64,000 bases of DNA from NCBI GenBank assembly GCA_034231615.1, contig CM067309.1, positions 39,339,627 to 39,403,626 of the forward strand, given 5' to 3'. Positions 23,135-34,421 of the stretch are shown in pieces. Position 1 is the first letter of the stretch; the number at the start of each line of letters is the position of its first letter. The DNA is from Meghimatium bilineatum (lineage: Eukaryota > Mollusca > Gastropoda > Stylommatophora > Philomycidae). The notes under the pieces were generated by a model that was not told the origin of the DNA, did no database searches, and saw nothing but the letters and a program-made list of their open reading frames with translations. The translations under genes and the position numbers were made by a program.

Positions 23135-23500
23135 ATATCCAAATGCTGATGAGTAATTCTACTCTTATCATTACAATGCTGATGAGTAATTCTACTCTTA
23201 TCATTACAATGCTGATGAGTAATTCTACTCTTATCATTACAATGCTGATGAGTAATTCTACTCTTATCATTACAATGCTGATGAGTAATTCTACTCTTAT
23301 CATTACAATGCCGTTCTTAAAAAAGTACAAGTCTTCTGAAGTTGACTTAGCGATCCATACAGTCAGTTAGTGACTTGAGGGTGTCTGCAAGTTGTCTTAG
23401 TGATCCATACAGTCAGTTAGTGACTTGAGGGTGTCTGCAAGTTGACTTAGTGATCCATACAGTCAGTTAGTGACTTGAGGGTGTCTGCAAAAGTAAAGAC
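23135..23500. repeat. Repeat E copy 1 with two internal tandem expansions
   Basis: 33-bp unit atgctgatgagtaattctac plus tcttatcattaca is repeated 5 times (23141-23310). Then a 50-bp unit (gatccatacagtcagttagt...) is repeated 3 times (23338-23490). The same backbone occurs unexpanded at 31160-31310. Confidence 0.85.
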
Positions 23501-23737
23501 TTTAGATGGTTGGTATCATGGTGGAAGTTCTCCCAAGATGTGGTCCGAGTTATCTGTTTTCCAGGTTTCTCTGTTACGATAGATTGTGTTTGTCATCCTC
23601 TTCTCTGTATATATCCAGTAGAAACAGTTGTTTTAGTCTTGTTTGTTTGTTTCCAAGTGTCAGTAAGTACTTTTTTGTGTGTCCTGAGATAGTGTTGCTC
23701 ACAATGGTCTGGAGAGGAAGGTTATAATCCATTACTG

Positions 23738-23835
23738 ATCTCACATAGCTGTAAACCATGATGTGCATACCGTTCTATGGACTACATCCTGCTTATGTGC
23801 AGGAATTTGAGAATGAATGTAGAAGAAGAAGAAAT
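23738..23835 (+). mobile_element. SINE-B 3' fragment
   Basis: agctgtaaaccatgatgtgc, tggactacatcctgcttatg, tgcaggaatttgagaatg and tail agaagaagaagaa. Confidence 0.8.
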
Positions 23836-24127
23836 GCTGAGAGTTCCTCTACAGAACTATGAGTTCTCTTATGTCTGGCCTCTAATCTTTCAGACAGTTT
23901 TTTAAAACATGTTTTAGTTGTTCAGGTAGAGTTGACCACTGGTAGATGAATCACATCACTACTTCTTTGCAGTGACCTTTGCTTTACTTGTACCCTTTGT
24001 GTTCGAATCTGTCACTTATAAGTGTTTCAAAAGTCTTGGAACATACGCACAATGCTAACAACCATGTACCTTGGTCTTTGACCACATTTTACTAGCTTTG
24101 ATGTTTATAAGCTTTTGGTAAAAAAGA

Positions 24128-24285
24128 CTTCTTCAGCGTTCATTCTCAAACTCCCATTGGATCTCTCTTGTAGCAGAACAATCATCCCACTAGATTTCCA
24201 GCAGGATGTAGTCCTGGAAATGTGACGTATGTCCGTTTTATTTACACAAATGGCCCAACACATCCATCTTCAGCGGACTAAAAAC
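24128..24285 (-). mobile_element. SINE-A copy
   Basis: Plus strand reads cttcttcagcgttcattctc ... tttccagcaggatgtagtcc ... cacatccatcttcagcgg, the reverse complement of the family. Confidence 0.82.
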
Positions 24286-24344
24286 TTATTAAACTGTTTG
24301 TAACATCCTGGAAACAATTGTCACCAGTATCTCTAGAAAATATC

Positions 24345-25215
24345 TATCTATAAACCTTCAATCTCCCAGTGCAGCATCTATAAACCTTCCATCTTCCTGT
24401 GCAGCATCTATAAACCTAAAATCTCCCAGTGCAGCATCTGTAAACCTTCAATCTTCCTGTGCAGCATCTATAAACCTTCAATCTCCCAGTGCAGCATCTA
24501 TAAACCTTCAATCTCCCAGTGCAGCATCTATAAACCTTCAATCTTCCTGTGCAGCATCTATAAACCTTCAATCTTCCTGTGCAGCATCTATAAACCTTCA
24601 ATCTCCCAGTGCAGCATCTATAAACCTTCAATCTCCCAGTGCAGCATCTATAAACCTTCAATCTCCCTGTGCAGCATCTATAAACCTTCAATCTCCCTGT
24701 GCAGCATCTATAAACCTTCAATCTCCCAGTGCAGCATCTATAAACCTTCAATCTTCCTGTGCAGCATCTATAAACCTTCAATCTCCCAGTGCAGCATCTA
24801 TAAACCTTCAATATTCCTGTGCAGCATCTATAAACCTTCAATCTCCTAGTGCAGCATCTATAAACCTTCAATCTTCCTGTGCAGCATCTATAAACCTTCA
24901 ATCTCCCTGTGCAGCATCTATAAATCTTCAATCTCCCTGTGCAGCATCTATAAACCTTCAATCTCCCAGTGAAGCACCTATAAACCTTCAATCTCCCAGT
25001 GAAGCATCTATAAACCTTCAATCTCCCAGTGCAGCATCTATAAACCTTCAATCTCCCAGTGCAGCATCTATAAACCTTCAATCTTCCTGTGCAGCATCTA
25101 TAAACCTTCAATCTTCCTGTGCAGCATCTATAAACCTTCAATCTCCCAGTGCAGCATCTATAAACCTTCAATCTCCCAGTGCAGCATCTATAAACCTTCA
25201 ATCTTCCTGTGCAGC
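24345..25215. repeat. Minisatellite, 30-bp unit, about 29 copies
   Basis: Unit tgcagcatctataaaccttc plus aatctcccag, with ctcccagtg and cttcctgtg subtypes interspersed. The minus strand reads as a 10-residue repeat (LKVYRCCTGR), with no start context, signal peptide or splice sites; I treat it as non-coding. Confidence 0.95.
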
Positions 25216-25747
25216 ATATGTTTCAACAAACCTCATCCATCATGTCCTATTTTTCGCTATCACTTCCTGCTCCTGACACATGAGGATGAAGTAATCTCGT
25301 TAGCTGTGAGCTTTACAGTCAATAGCCTTTCTAAAAAAACACAGGTTCTTCTCAGTTTTGTAACTGAGGAGACACCCAGACTCATATGAGTTCTCGCAAG
25401 CATAGATGTGATGGGGGGGGGGGGGGTTTATGGATGGATGTTTAGTCCCTGAAGGGAGGCATTCCAGTGCACATAATTAAAATGCGAAAATCAATAATTA
25501 CTATAGAGAAAACAGTTAATAACATAGAACAAATAATAATGAACACATAACATAGAATAAACAAAAGTTAACACATATTAGCATAGAACAATAATTTATA
25601 TAGAATAATCAATAATTAACACATCACCATAGAACAAACAATTAACGTACAACAAACAGTAATTAATATACAAGAAACAATAATTAACAGAACAAACAAT
25701 AATCAACATAGAGGAAAATGAGACCACATCTATGAAAGTAGACAACT

Positions 25748-26010
25748 CCCATGTGTTGCAGGACGGGAGCAAAGAATAGCAACCCTGTTTACCTTCCATG
25801 CATGTCGTAAGAGGCGACTAAGGAGATATTGGGGTGGAGTTGGTTTCCCATCTCATATAGTGTCACAGTGACCCAGCAGCTGTGCTAAAGTTCGAATTAT
25901 CTGGCGGAAAGGAGTAGATATTGCAGTAAACTATGGCACAATGCATTCAATTCTCTGGACAACATTCTGATAACCTGCAGGAGTTTGAGAACGAACACAA
26001 AAGAATAAGA
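25748..26010 (+). mobile_element. SINE-B copy
   Basis: cccatgtgttgcaggacggg, gagcaaagaatagcaac, tccatgcatgtcgtaagagg and the tail aacgaacacaaaagaa. Confidence 0.88.
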
Positions 26011-26385
26011 AAGGCACAAACTGATAAAGAATTATTCAAGTAAAATTCTGTACCCAAATTACAAGTAATCTGAAGTTGAGATAAAACGACTGAGGAACAA
26101 GTGGTGACAGCAAACAGACCGTACAAAGGGAAGCAATCAAGGATCTAATTATCTAACTTTACTCAAATATTGACACGGGTAAATACACAGACCAGAGCTC
26201 CCTTGTTCTTATAGTGAAGGTGGAGCTGAAATTCATGGACGTACCACTGTCAGTGCGCTTTCTGTAAATTTATTGATAATGGTGTACATTGATTAAGAAT
26301 TACTGTATTAGCGAACTCTTGTGTGTTGAAGGGCATAAAAAGGGATCATAGAATAATATTACTGTGACCGGTTGAAATATAGAAG

Positions 26386-26600
26386 ACCTCTGCACTAAAA
26401 GTAAACAATCCTTCGTTCATTACTTTTTTCTTTTATTGTGATTTTCATTGGTGACTATTTATATACTTGGAATCACATGCCAAAAATAGCCAAGGCGATT
26501 CCAAGTATATAAATAGTGACCAATGAAAACACGGTAATAATAAAAAAAACGTAACGAATGAAGGCTTGTTTACTTTCTGTACAGAGGTCTTCTATACTAC
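26386..26600. mobile_element. Foldback/MITE element
   Basis: Long inverted repeat. The left arm (cctctgcactaaaagtaaac, cttggaatcacatgccaaaa) faces the right arm (gcgattccaagtatataaat, aacgaatgaaggcttg, tttctgtacagaggtc). Arms are about 100 bp with a short spacer near 26480-26495. Related pieces lie at 36370-36565, 38660-38720, 39010-39135 and 63080-63195. Confidence 0.75.
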
Positions 26601-27145
26601 AGACTGTCATAGAGCTGCCGTATCTCTGGAAATAGTGGTAACTGTACAGGAAGTCATAGAACAAATACTGGCGTTGTTTCAGAAGGATGGGTGGATCAAC
26701 AAGTGACATAGATTAGTGGTTTTTAGAATAAAGCCATAGAAAAATCTTTAGAAATTAGAGGGGGGGGGGAGAGAAGAGAGTGTTCGGGGTTACTTGAATG
26801 ATAAACTAACTACAGGTTTGGACGAAAGGCAATCAACACTGGAAGTTTGGAGTTGGTGACACTGGTATGTAATCATGTGGGCAATCTCCAGTAGACACAA
26901 AACATTTTACAGAACTGCCCACTGTGTGACACCACAAGAAGAAGATTATGGCCACCCGAAACAGTTGAGATGGACAAGCTCTACAGCCCTGTTTTAGGGA
27001 TGGTGACCACAGTTTATTTCATTGATAAAATCCATATAAGCGTATGATTTCAACTTGAGAACAAGGAAGAAAAAGAAGAACGATAAACAAAAAAAATTGC
27101 ATGTATATAGATAAAAAAAAGCGATGACCTTTTTAGTAACTGGAA

Positions 27146-27421
27146 AGCCCATGGTTTACCGGGGACCGAAAAGGGAGCAAAGAATAGCAACACTGTTTAC
27201 CTTCCATGCATGTCGTAAGATGAGACTATGGAGGTTATTGGATGGAGTTGACTGTCCCATCCCATATATGGTCAGTGACCCAATGCCATGCTGAAGTCGG
27301 ATGTGTCAGGCCGAAAGGCGCAGGTATCGCATCAATGCTGTAAACCATGACACAACTCATTCCGTTCTCCGGACTACATCCTGCTAATCTGCAGGAGTTT
27401 AAGAACGAACGCAGAAGAAGA
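27146..27421 (+). mobile_element. SINE-B copy with 11-bp duplication
   Basis: Flanks agtaactggaa (27135-27145) and agtaaccggaa (27422-27432) differ by one base. The element ends gcagaagaag and is followed by a G run. Confidence 0.9.
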
Positions 27422-27699
27422 AGTAACCGGAAGAGGGGGGGGGGGGGAGGTGGAAAGAGGAATTTAAGATTTTTCACAAAAGTGGCCACTGGTAAAAAAA
27501 GGTTGAAAATAACTGTCAGATAGTGCCTAATATTTTCTTTTGAAATAAAAAGTGTATGTATCATATTTTGGCTGCAACGTTTTATTTTTGTGTGTGGTGA
27601 AATATATTAACTAATGATAAAGATGCCATAAGGTTGCTGACACAGAAAGAGAGGAGCCTCAGTTACACAAATTGAAAGTGATACCATAATGATTAGTAA

Positions 27700-28680
27700 T
27701 ACAATAGCATCCCTTTATAGCGCATCCTTTTATAACAAATTTTCCTATTTAACAACACTTTTCTAAATCCCCAATTATATTTATTCTTTATTGTTTGCAC
27801 TGTATATAGAGAATTTCTGTTATTACATACATATTTCATCGATCTGGACAGAGTATACACAGATGGGTCAGCACAGAATGCCGCGAGGAATGGAGGTGCA
27901 GGTGTATATATAGAATATCCACACAAGCCTAGAGATACAATCAGAACACCAACATGAAAATTCTGCAATAATTATGATGCAGAAATCCAGGCAATTAGTG
28001 TGGCAGCTAAAAAACTGCTGAACTACAACTCTGACCTACAGCCTGTGGTATTCCTGACAGATGCAAGGTCAGTGCTTCAAGATCTCCAGTCTGGAAAACT
28101 AACAGACTTGAAAAAACTACTTAGCGAATTGTCTTACCAGTATAGGGTAACCATGCAGTGGATACCCTCTCACTGTGGAATACCAGGACATGAAAAAAAC
28201 AGACCAACTGGCTAAGGAAGGTGCTGCCGAAGACCAACCAGATATACCAATCACCTACCATCAGAAAAAACAGATGATAAAGTCAATAAGAAAGCCACAA
28301 ACACCAACACTAGATGACTATCACATTATGAACAGATCAGAACAAGTTATAATTCTACGTCTCAGAACAGGACACAACCGACTCCGCAGTCACATGTATA
28401 CAAAGTTCAAGATTGGCAACACGGCCATGTGTACATGTGGACAGGCAGCACAGAGTGCCAAACATATACTTCAAGAGTGTTCTGAGCATGAAACGCTGAG
28501 GCAGACATATTGGCCAGAGGAAACAACACTGGAATCAAAGCTCTATGGGACACTGTATGAACTACAAAAGACAGTGAGTTTTATTAAGGAGACAGAATTA
28601 CAGATATAGACATGTTTCAAGTGAACGAAAGAAGAAGAAAATCGATCTGGACCACGTTGTTATAATGGGATTCAACTGTA
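27700..28680. mobile_element. pogo-like MITE split by LINE-G
   Basis: Left end tacaatagcatccctttata; right end (28653-28680) cacgttgttataatgggatt, caactgta. The same element is whole at 34244-34421 in the other orientation. Tandem copies of its right half continue to about 28850. Confidence 0.7.
27850..28640 (+). pseudogene. LINE-G 3' part: RNase H and Zn-knuckle C-terminus
   Basis: 5'-truncated insertion flanked by atcgatctggac at 27838-27849 and 28641-28652. It reads VYTDGSAQNAARNGGAG, DAEIQAISVAA, FLTDARSVLQDLQSGK and VTMQWIPSHCGIPGHE, the four RNase H blocks. A CxC..H..C knuckle (MCTCGQAAQSAKHILQECSE) follows and the protein ends FIKETELQI at 28609. A stop near 27957 and a frameshift near 28190 break it. 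RNase H after RT is typical of I/Jockey-related LINEs. The tail is gtgaacgaaagaagaag. Confidence 0.92.
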
Positions 28681-28860
28681 TATATAATTTCTTTTATTAC
28701 ATACATATTTAATATATCTGGACCACATTGTTATAACGGGATTCAACTCTATATATAATTTCTGTTATTACATACATATTTAATCGATCCGGACCACGTT
28801 GTTATAACGGGATTCAACTGTATATATAATTTCTGTTAGTACATACATATTTTGTGGCAT
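28653..28860. repeat. Tandem copies of the pogo-like MITE end, about 80-bp unit
   Basis: tatataatttctgttattac, atacatatttaatcgatcc and ggaccacgttgttataacgg recur two to three times. Confidence 0.75.
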
Positions 28861-29700
28861 GCTATATGTCGGTAGTCTGGAAGCGTGTGAAAACCATTTG
28901 AAAACCACAAAGTGCCTTTATCAAGAAATATCAAGGAAACACAATTTAAAATAAAATGGCTAAATATCTCGTCATAGCGTGTCAGCGCCATTGTAAAGAT
29001 ATCTGTACTGTACTTGGTTCGATACAGGACTCTGACATCATGCTTACAGTAACATTTAATTGGATATCAGGGATTATCGCTGGAATTTATGAAATTCTAG
29101 TGTAAAGGTATTACATGTAGTACTTTGAGTGGTGATTTCAATATGAGAAGTGCTGCTCTGTTGAAAGAGGCGGACGGTGTTTTGATTAATAGCCTTCATC
29201 AGGACCCAGCTTTGATCGTTTTGTTCCCTACCACATGTTTCTTACTGCGATTTAACGGCTTGCTCCTACGATCCTCATATGTACTTTTTCCCCAACGTTT
29301 TTTTTGTCTTTTGTCCCGATAAAGGCTTTTAGTCGAAACGTCGCCTGTCACTGTGTCTCGCTGCTAGTTTATTTTATTGACTAATATTTGTTAACACTTA
29401 GGCATATACCTGTTTCTTTTATTTTTGATATTTGTCCAGTGTTACACTCCCCCCCCCCTCACTTTCAGTTTCGGGTTGCTTTCTCGACACTGGAGTCTTA
29501 TCTCGCGAAAGGGCGGTGTACATATGAAAAATCTGATTACAATCATGTCAGTCCTCTACGCTTTTTTGTGCTTAAGACTATATTTCTCTCTTCCTCCTTC
29601 ACACCATATTCCAATCCTTTTCCAGTTTGTATACATTCATAATCTTGTGTTTGGTACAGTAAATCTGTGACCAAAGATCCCAACAACAGTACGTTTTTGT
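28861..29700. other. Intergenic with a possible Penelope-like trace
   Basis: Contains ggcttttagtcgaaacgtc near 29322-29345, and the inverse gggtcctgatgaaggc near 29203-29218. These sequences recall hammerhead-type ends of Penelope-like elements. No open frame with motifs. Confidence 0.3.
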
Positions 29701-29718
29701 CCTTATTCTTCTGTTTAC

Positions 29719-29884
29719 AGGATGTCAGCACAGGATCTGCATATTCGATTACAGGCGTCAATATGAACAAGTAATCAGTCAACAATAGAAACGATTCTTC
29801 TAAGACTTGCACGGCACCTTTGGGCTTGGTTTCAACTTCGAAGAATGGGAAATAACCAATAAGATCGAAGAGTTTCCTTTCCAT
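29719..29884 (-). CDS. Candidate first coding exon, unrecognised
   Basis: ATG at 29884 opens 55 codons (MERKLFDLIGYFPFFEVE, then GAVQVLEESFLLLTDYLF, then PVIEYADPVLTS) to a possible donor T|GTAAAC. The sequence upstream (29900-30000) is CpG-rich for this window. It faintly recalls the start of GLTP-domain proteins, but I do not claim that. No partner exon was found. The opposite strand has an acceptor-like tract at the same place, so it may be spurious. Confidence 0.25.
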
Positions 29885-30369
29885 AATCTATAAATAATTA
29901 TCACAGGCTGACGCGCTTTGTATGTCTTCCGCTTGTTCAATTAACACGTTCAACGTACGCGCGTCTCATATGACATAACTCAATGTCACACGCGTACCAA
30001 ATTTTATGTTCACACGTGATCTTGATGTCACCCACTTTTCATATTTATTTGTCTTCATTTGCAACGCGAGTTGCATAAATAGGCTACCATGGCTGGTGGT
30101 GCACATCTCGGCCTGGTATCTCTGACTTCTGCACCTGTGCTTGCTTGGGCAGGACTGTGGTCCTGCTCGTTTTAAGAGATAGCCCTACCAGTCTTAATTT
30201 CCAGGATCTGTTGGCCGGACTAAGCCCTATCTTCACTTAAACGCTGTTAAAGTCATCTGTCAAAAATGGTTCCATGACATATCCAGGACCTACTTATACG
30301 AAAGGTAATACGAATTATGGGCAATTTTTTTCCTACAAAATGTTACACTTGTTTTTCTTTTTGCATGTT

Positions 30370-30540
30370 TTCATGTGAAGGAGTGCAGGAAGGTTTTCTA
30401 TGGGCTGTGAAAATAAAGGCCACTTTGCCATAGCAGACGTCGCGACATGTACAGGAAGGATTTTGATTGTGCCTCCGAAAGAAAAAATCCTGTCCCAACC
30501 GTGCATTGAACCCGGGACCTCAAGGGCCTAGAACGACGTT
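30370..30540 (+). mobile_element. SINE-C copy
   Basis: gtgaaggagtgcaggaagg, ttttctatgggctgtg, gacatgtacaggaaggattt, tcccaaccgtgcattgaacc and a B box on the minus strand. Confidence 0.82.
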
Positions 30541-30784
30541 CTAACAACACAGCCATAATTACCGAACAGTGGTTCGGGTTCGAGATTTTTTATTTTAGAG
30601 TTGTATGGATTGGTCGTTTAGTGAATGACGAACAGATTCGGGGAAAAGGTGGGGGGGGGGGGGGGTGCTCTCACTGTGCTACAAGAAAATCGCCGCCTCC
30701 GGCAACAGTCGTCGTAACTTTAACAGAATTATACATCTCTAACAAACTTACGGTAGCCATTTTGTATCTAGGACTAAAAAAGGT

Positions 30785-30965
30785 AGTAAATGACAGGAAA
30801 GAGAACAAAAAGCAGACCAAGACTACGATGGACATGTGGCATTGAAAACATTCTGAACACTGGAAGACACTTATGACACTGGAAGAAGCTGGGCAGCTCG
30901 CACAGAACCGTGGGGCTTACAGAGCGGCAGTGAGGACAACGTTCTGCAAAGGACACGCCACTTAG
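30785..30965 (+). pseudogene. LINE C-terminal relic
   Basis: Frames decode RKRTKSRPRLRWTCGIEN, NTGRHL and then tgggcagctcgcacagaacc (LAQNR-like). This matches the R-x-RPRxRW .. LAQDR end of LINE ORF2. Stops interrupt it. Confidence 0.6.
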
Positions 30966-31159
30966 AGAGAGTAACCCGTTATGGTAGTAGGAACGTCACA
31001 CAGGAAACATCAGCACAAAACTCCCACCAAACATCCCTACCTTCGGCCGTACGGACGAATGTGGAAAAATCACGCCCCGACTATTCTTTGATGTTATCAA
31101 GCTTTGCTTTTTTCAACCACCTCTTCACCTAACACCCTCAGTTGTTCCTTTGTCGTTGT

Positions 31160-31310
31160 TGTCGACATCCAAATGCTGATGAGTTGATCTACTCTTGGCA
31201 GCACATCGACATTCTTTAAATTTGATCTTCTAAAATAGACTTAGTGATCCATACAGTAAATTAATAATTGTTCAGGGTGTCTGTAAAAGTTTTTCTCTTT
31301 TGCAGTATCA
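31160..31310. repeat. Repeat E copy 2, unexpanded
   Basis: catccaaatgctgatgagtt, gatctactctt, gacttagtgatccatacagt and cagggtgtctg match the backbone of 23135-23500 once each. Confidence 0.75.
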
Positions 31311-31339
31311 TGTAGGAAATTCTTAGATGGCGGATGGTG

Positions 31340-32085
31340 TTTCGTTATATGTCCAAGTCAAGTAATCTTACGCCGTTTCTGTTTCGTTATATGTCCAAGT
31401 CAAGTAATCTTACGCCGTTTCTGTTTCGTTATATGTCCAAGTCAAGTAATCTTACGTCGTTTGTGTTTCGTTAAATGTCCAAGTCAAGTTATCTTACGCC
31501 GTTTGTGTTTCGTTAAATGTCCAAGTCAAGTTATCTTACTCCGTTTGTGTTTCGTTATATCTCCAAGTCAAGTGATCTTACGCCGTTTGTGTTTCGTTAA
31601 ATGTCCAAGTCAAGTTATCTTACGCCGTTTGTGTTTCGTTATATCTCCAAGTCAAGTTATCTTACGCCGTTTGTGTTTCGTTAAATGTCCAAGTCAAGTT
31701 ATCTTACGCCGTTTGTGTTTCGTTAAATGTCCAAGTCAAGTGATCTTACGCCGTTTGTGTTTCGTTAAATGTCCAAGTCAAGTTATCTTACGCCGTTTGT
31801 GTTTCGTTATATCTCCAAGTCAAGTGATCTTACGCCGTTTGTGTTTCGTTAAATGTCCAAGTCAAGTTATCTTACGCCGTTTGTGTTTCGTTAAATGTCC
31901 AAGTCAAGTTATCTTACGCCGTTTGTGCTTCGTTAAATGTCCAAGTCAAGTTATCTTACGCCGTTTGTGCTTCGTTACATGTCCAAGTCAAGTAATCTTA
32001 CGCCGTTTGTGCTTCGTTACATGTCCAAGTCAAGTAATCTTACGCCGTTTGTGCTTCGTTACATGTCCAAGTCAAGTTATCTTAC
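31340..32085. repeat. Minisatellite, 42-bp unit, about 18 copies
   Basis: Unit gtttgtgtttcgttaaatgt plus ccaagtcaagttatcttacgcc, with tatatgt, aaatgt, tatatct and acatgt subtypes. It reads as a 14-residue repeat in one frame; treated as non-coding. Confidence 0.95.
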
Positions 32086-32411
32086 GTTGTTTCATCTCTC
32101 TCAAACTAAATAACACAGCAAACAAAGAGTAAAACTGTACCTCAGTGGGTATCAGCACAATGTGGTGTCCGGGAAATTGAGAGGGCTGTTGAGGTGGCCA
32201 CAGAGGGAGGAGGGTGTATGTAGAATGACAATCAAGTATTATTTCAACAACAACAAAAGAGCTATACAAACCATCAGAAATATACTGCAAGTCTAGTAGG
32301 ACGGGTTGATCCTGACACACTGCAATTCCTCCCTTCGGTGACTAAACATGAATCTATAAAACCTCCCTTACCACAACCACGCCTGTGATACAGCAAGCAT
32401 TATGCGTTTGA

Positions 32412-32695
32412 GTTTTACCTAGGTTACTCAACTGAGGAGGACCTATGTTTAAGTGTTACCTAGGTTACTCAACTGAGGAGGACCTATGTTTGAGTGTTAC
32501 CTAGGTTACTCAACTGAGGAGGACCTATGTTTAAGTGTTACCTAGGTTACTCAACTGAGGAGGACCTATGTTTAAGTGTTACCTAGGTTACTCAACTGAG
32601 GAGGACCTATGTTTAAGTGTTACCTAGGTTACTCAACTGAGGAGGACCTATGTTTGAGTGTTACCTAGGTTACTCAACTGAGGAGGACCTATACT
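32412..32695. repeat. Minisatellite, 41-bp unit, 7 copies
   Basis: Unit gtttaagtgttacctaggtt plus actcaactgaggaggacctat, near identical. Confidence 0.95.
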
Positions 32696-32709
32696 TTGTT
32701 AGAAAGGCT

Positions 32710-32900
32710 ATGTGCTGTTAAGAGCTAACTGTTCACAGCTCTGGGGATTATTTCATCATCATCATCATGTGTTAAGAGCTAACTCTTCACAGCTCTGGGG
32801 ATTATTTCAACATCATCATGTGTTAAGAGCTAACTGTTCACAGCTCTGGGGATTATTTCATCATCATCATCATGTGTTAAGAGCTAACTGTTCACAGCTC
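32710..32900. repeat. Tandem repeat, about 55-60 bp unit, about 3.5 copies
   Basis: Unit tgttaagagctaactgttca, cagctctggggattatttca plus a variable (atc)n run. Confidence 0.92.
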
Positions 32901-33014
32901 ATTATTTGATCATTTTGTCTCTTTAGGAGCTGCCCATAAATTATGTAAACAATTAAAAAAAGGGGGGGGGGTGTTTGATAGTTTTTGACAATAGGAGGAG
33001 GTTGGAAAAAGTAG

Positions 33015-33200
33015 AAACAGACAATACCACTTTACACAATAATTAAATTTTACACAACAATTGAATTTTACACAATTGAATTTTACACAATTGAATTGTG
33101 CACAACAATTACATTTTACACATAAATTAAATTTTACATAACAATTATATTTTACACAACATATAAAAGGATACAATCAAATTTACACAACAATTAAGTT
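33015..33200. repeat. Low-complexity ttttacaca/caattaa repeats
   Basis: Irregular 12-20 bp units of attttacacaacaatt. Confidence 0.8.
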
Positions 33201-33449
33201 GTTTGAAATAGAAACAATTTTCTAAACATGTGAAGTACAGCATGCAGTTTGTTCTCATACTCTTTCTGCTGTATTTTTTTTGGGTAAATTTTTAAGAGGG
33301 GAGGGGCTAATTATTTTGACATAATTAAGCAGATAATTTCCTTGACGTTTTTTGATAGGTGAAGGGGAGGGGGGGGAGGAGTGTTGACGTAATGTATGGA
33401 CAGTCCTTTATATGGCAAAAACACATCCGCTGTCTTTGTTTAGAAGTCA

Positions 33450-33730
33450 AACGTCTTGCACATTTACTGTGTTTAGTAGATGGTTCGGCGACTTGATGAG
33501 AATGAACTCTTATCAGCCAGACACGATACCACTCTCTATGAAAATTGAAACTGCGAGATACTTAGGAAGACTAAGAAGAATGTGGACTGAAGGAGTTACC
33601 AACATTCTGAGACGTCACAATATTACAGCATATCAAGCGACCACACATGACATAATTCGAAAACTGATTTTCATTCAATCTTGTGACGCTTTAACAGCAC
33701 AAGCAGAGAAAAAGACAATAGATAACAATA
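33450..33730 (+). pseudogene. LINE C-terminal relic
   Basis: Encodes RWFGDLMRMNSYQPDTIPL, ETARYLGRLRRMWTEGVTN, ILRRHNITAYQATT. The order GHxxRM..GRxRxxWxxGV..ILxRHN is the tail of a LINE ORF2. About 126 codons stay open, but no intact LINE surrounds it. Confidence 0.75.
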
Positions 33731-34055
33731 ACCGTTTCGACCACTATACCTTTGTCAAGAACAATAAACACACATCAAATGCATACATTTAATGTCAAGT
33801 TTTGGTATAAATAAATATAACACCGGAAGTAATTAGCATATAATTGGTGGACTAGAATATGTAACACGTTTTATATTTATGTTCTATATTTGAAATATGT
33901 ACATATATCAAATTTACAAATTGAAATTTAAAAAAAAAACAACAGTATGTGTTTGTATTCAACTTCGAAATTGAAAGAAACTCCCAGCTATTATTTTGGT
34001 TACAGTCAAGCCTTGTCGTGATGTCACAAATCACATAGCATGTTATTATATTTAT

Positions 34056-34215
34056 CATGAAACGCTGAGGCAGACATATTGGTCAGAGGAAACAACACTG
34101 GAATCAAAACTCTATGGGACACTGTATGAACTACAAAAGACAGTGAGTTTTATTAAGGAGACAGAATTACAGATATAGACATGTTTCAAGTGAACGAAAG
34201 AAGAAGAAGAAGAAA
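34056..34215 (+). mobile_element. LINE-G, 5'-truncated 160-bp copy
   Basis: Matches 28487-28635 (ETLRQTYW, then FIKETELQI, stop, gtgaacgaaagaagaag). Flanked by attatatttat at 34045-34055 and 34216-34226. Confidence 0.93.
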
Positions 34216-34243
34216 ATTATATTTATAAATTCTGAATTGGATA

Positions 34244-34421
34244 TACAATGGGATCCTGTTATAACGACTTGGTCTGGACTGACAAAATATGTATGTAATA
34301 ACAGAAATTCGTTTTATACCGTAAAAACAATATAGAATAAATATAATTGGAAATGTTGAACAGTGTTGTTATATAAGGATATTTGTTACAAGAGAATGCG
34401 CTATAGAGAAATTCCACTGTA
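34244..34421. mobile_element. pogo-like MITE, about 178 bp
   Basis: Ends tacaatgggatcctgttata and, inward from the right, tacagtggaatttctctata form imperfect inverted repeats beginning TACARTGG, a form seen in pogo/Tigger-type MITEs. The TA is part of the ends. Confidence 0.7.

Noticed and set aside
24416..25201. 261-residue LKVYRCCTGR repeat protein
   Set aside because: A 30-bp array with no stop in one frame; no signal peptide, flanking exon or codon constraint.
26473..26709. 78-residue membrane-like ORF on the minus strand
   Set aside because: It is the arm of a foldback element present in several copies.
31461..32132. 223-residue 14-mer repeat protein
   Set aside because: 42-bp minisatellite artefact with random subtype changes, including first and second codon positions.
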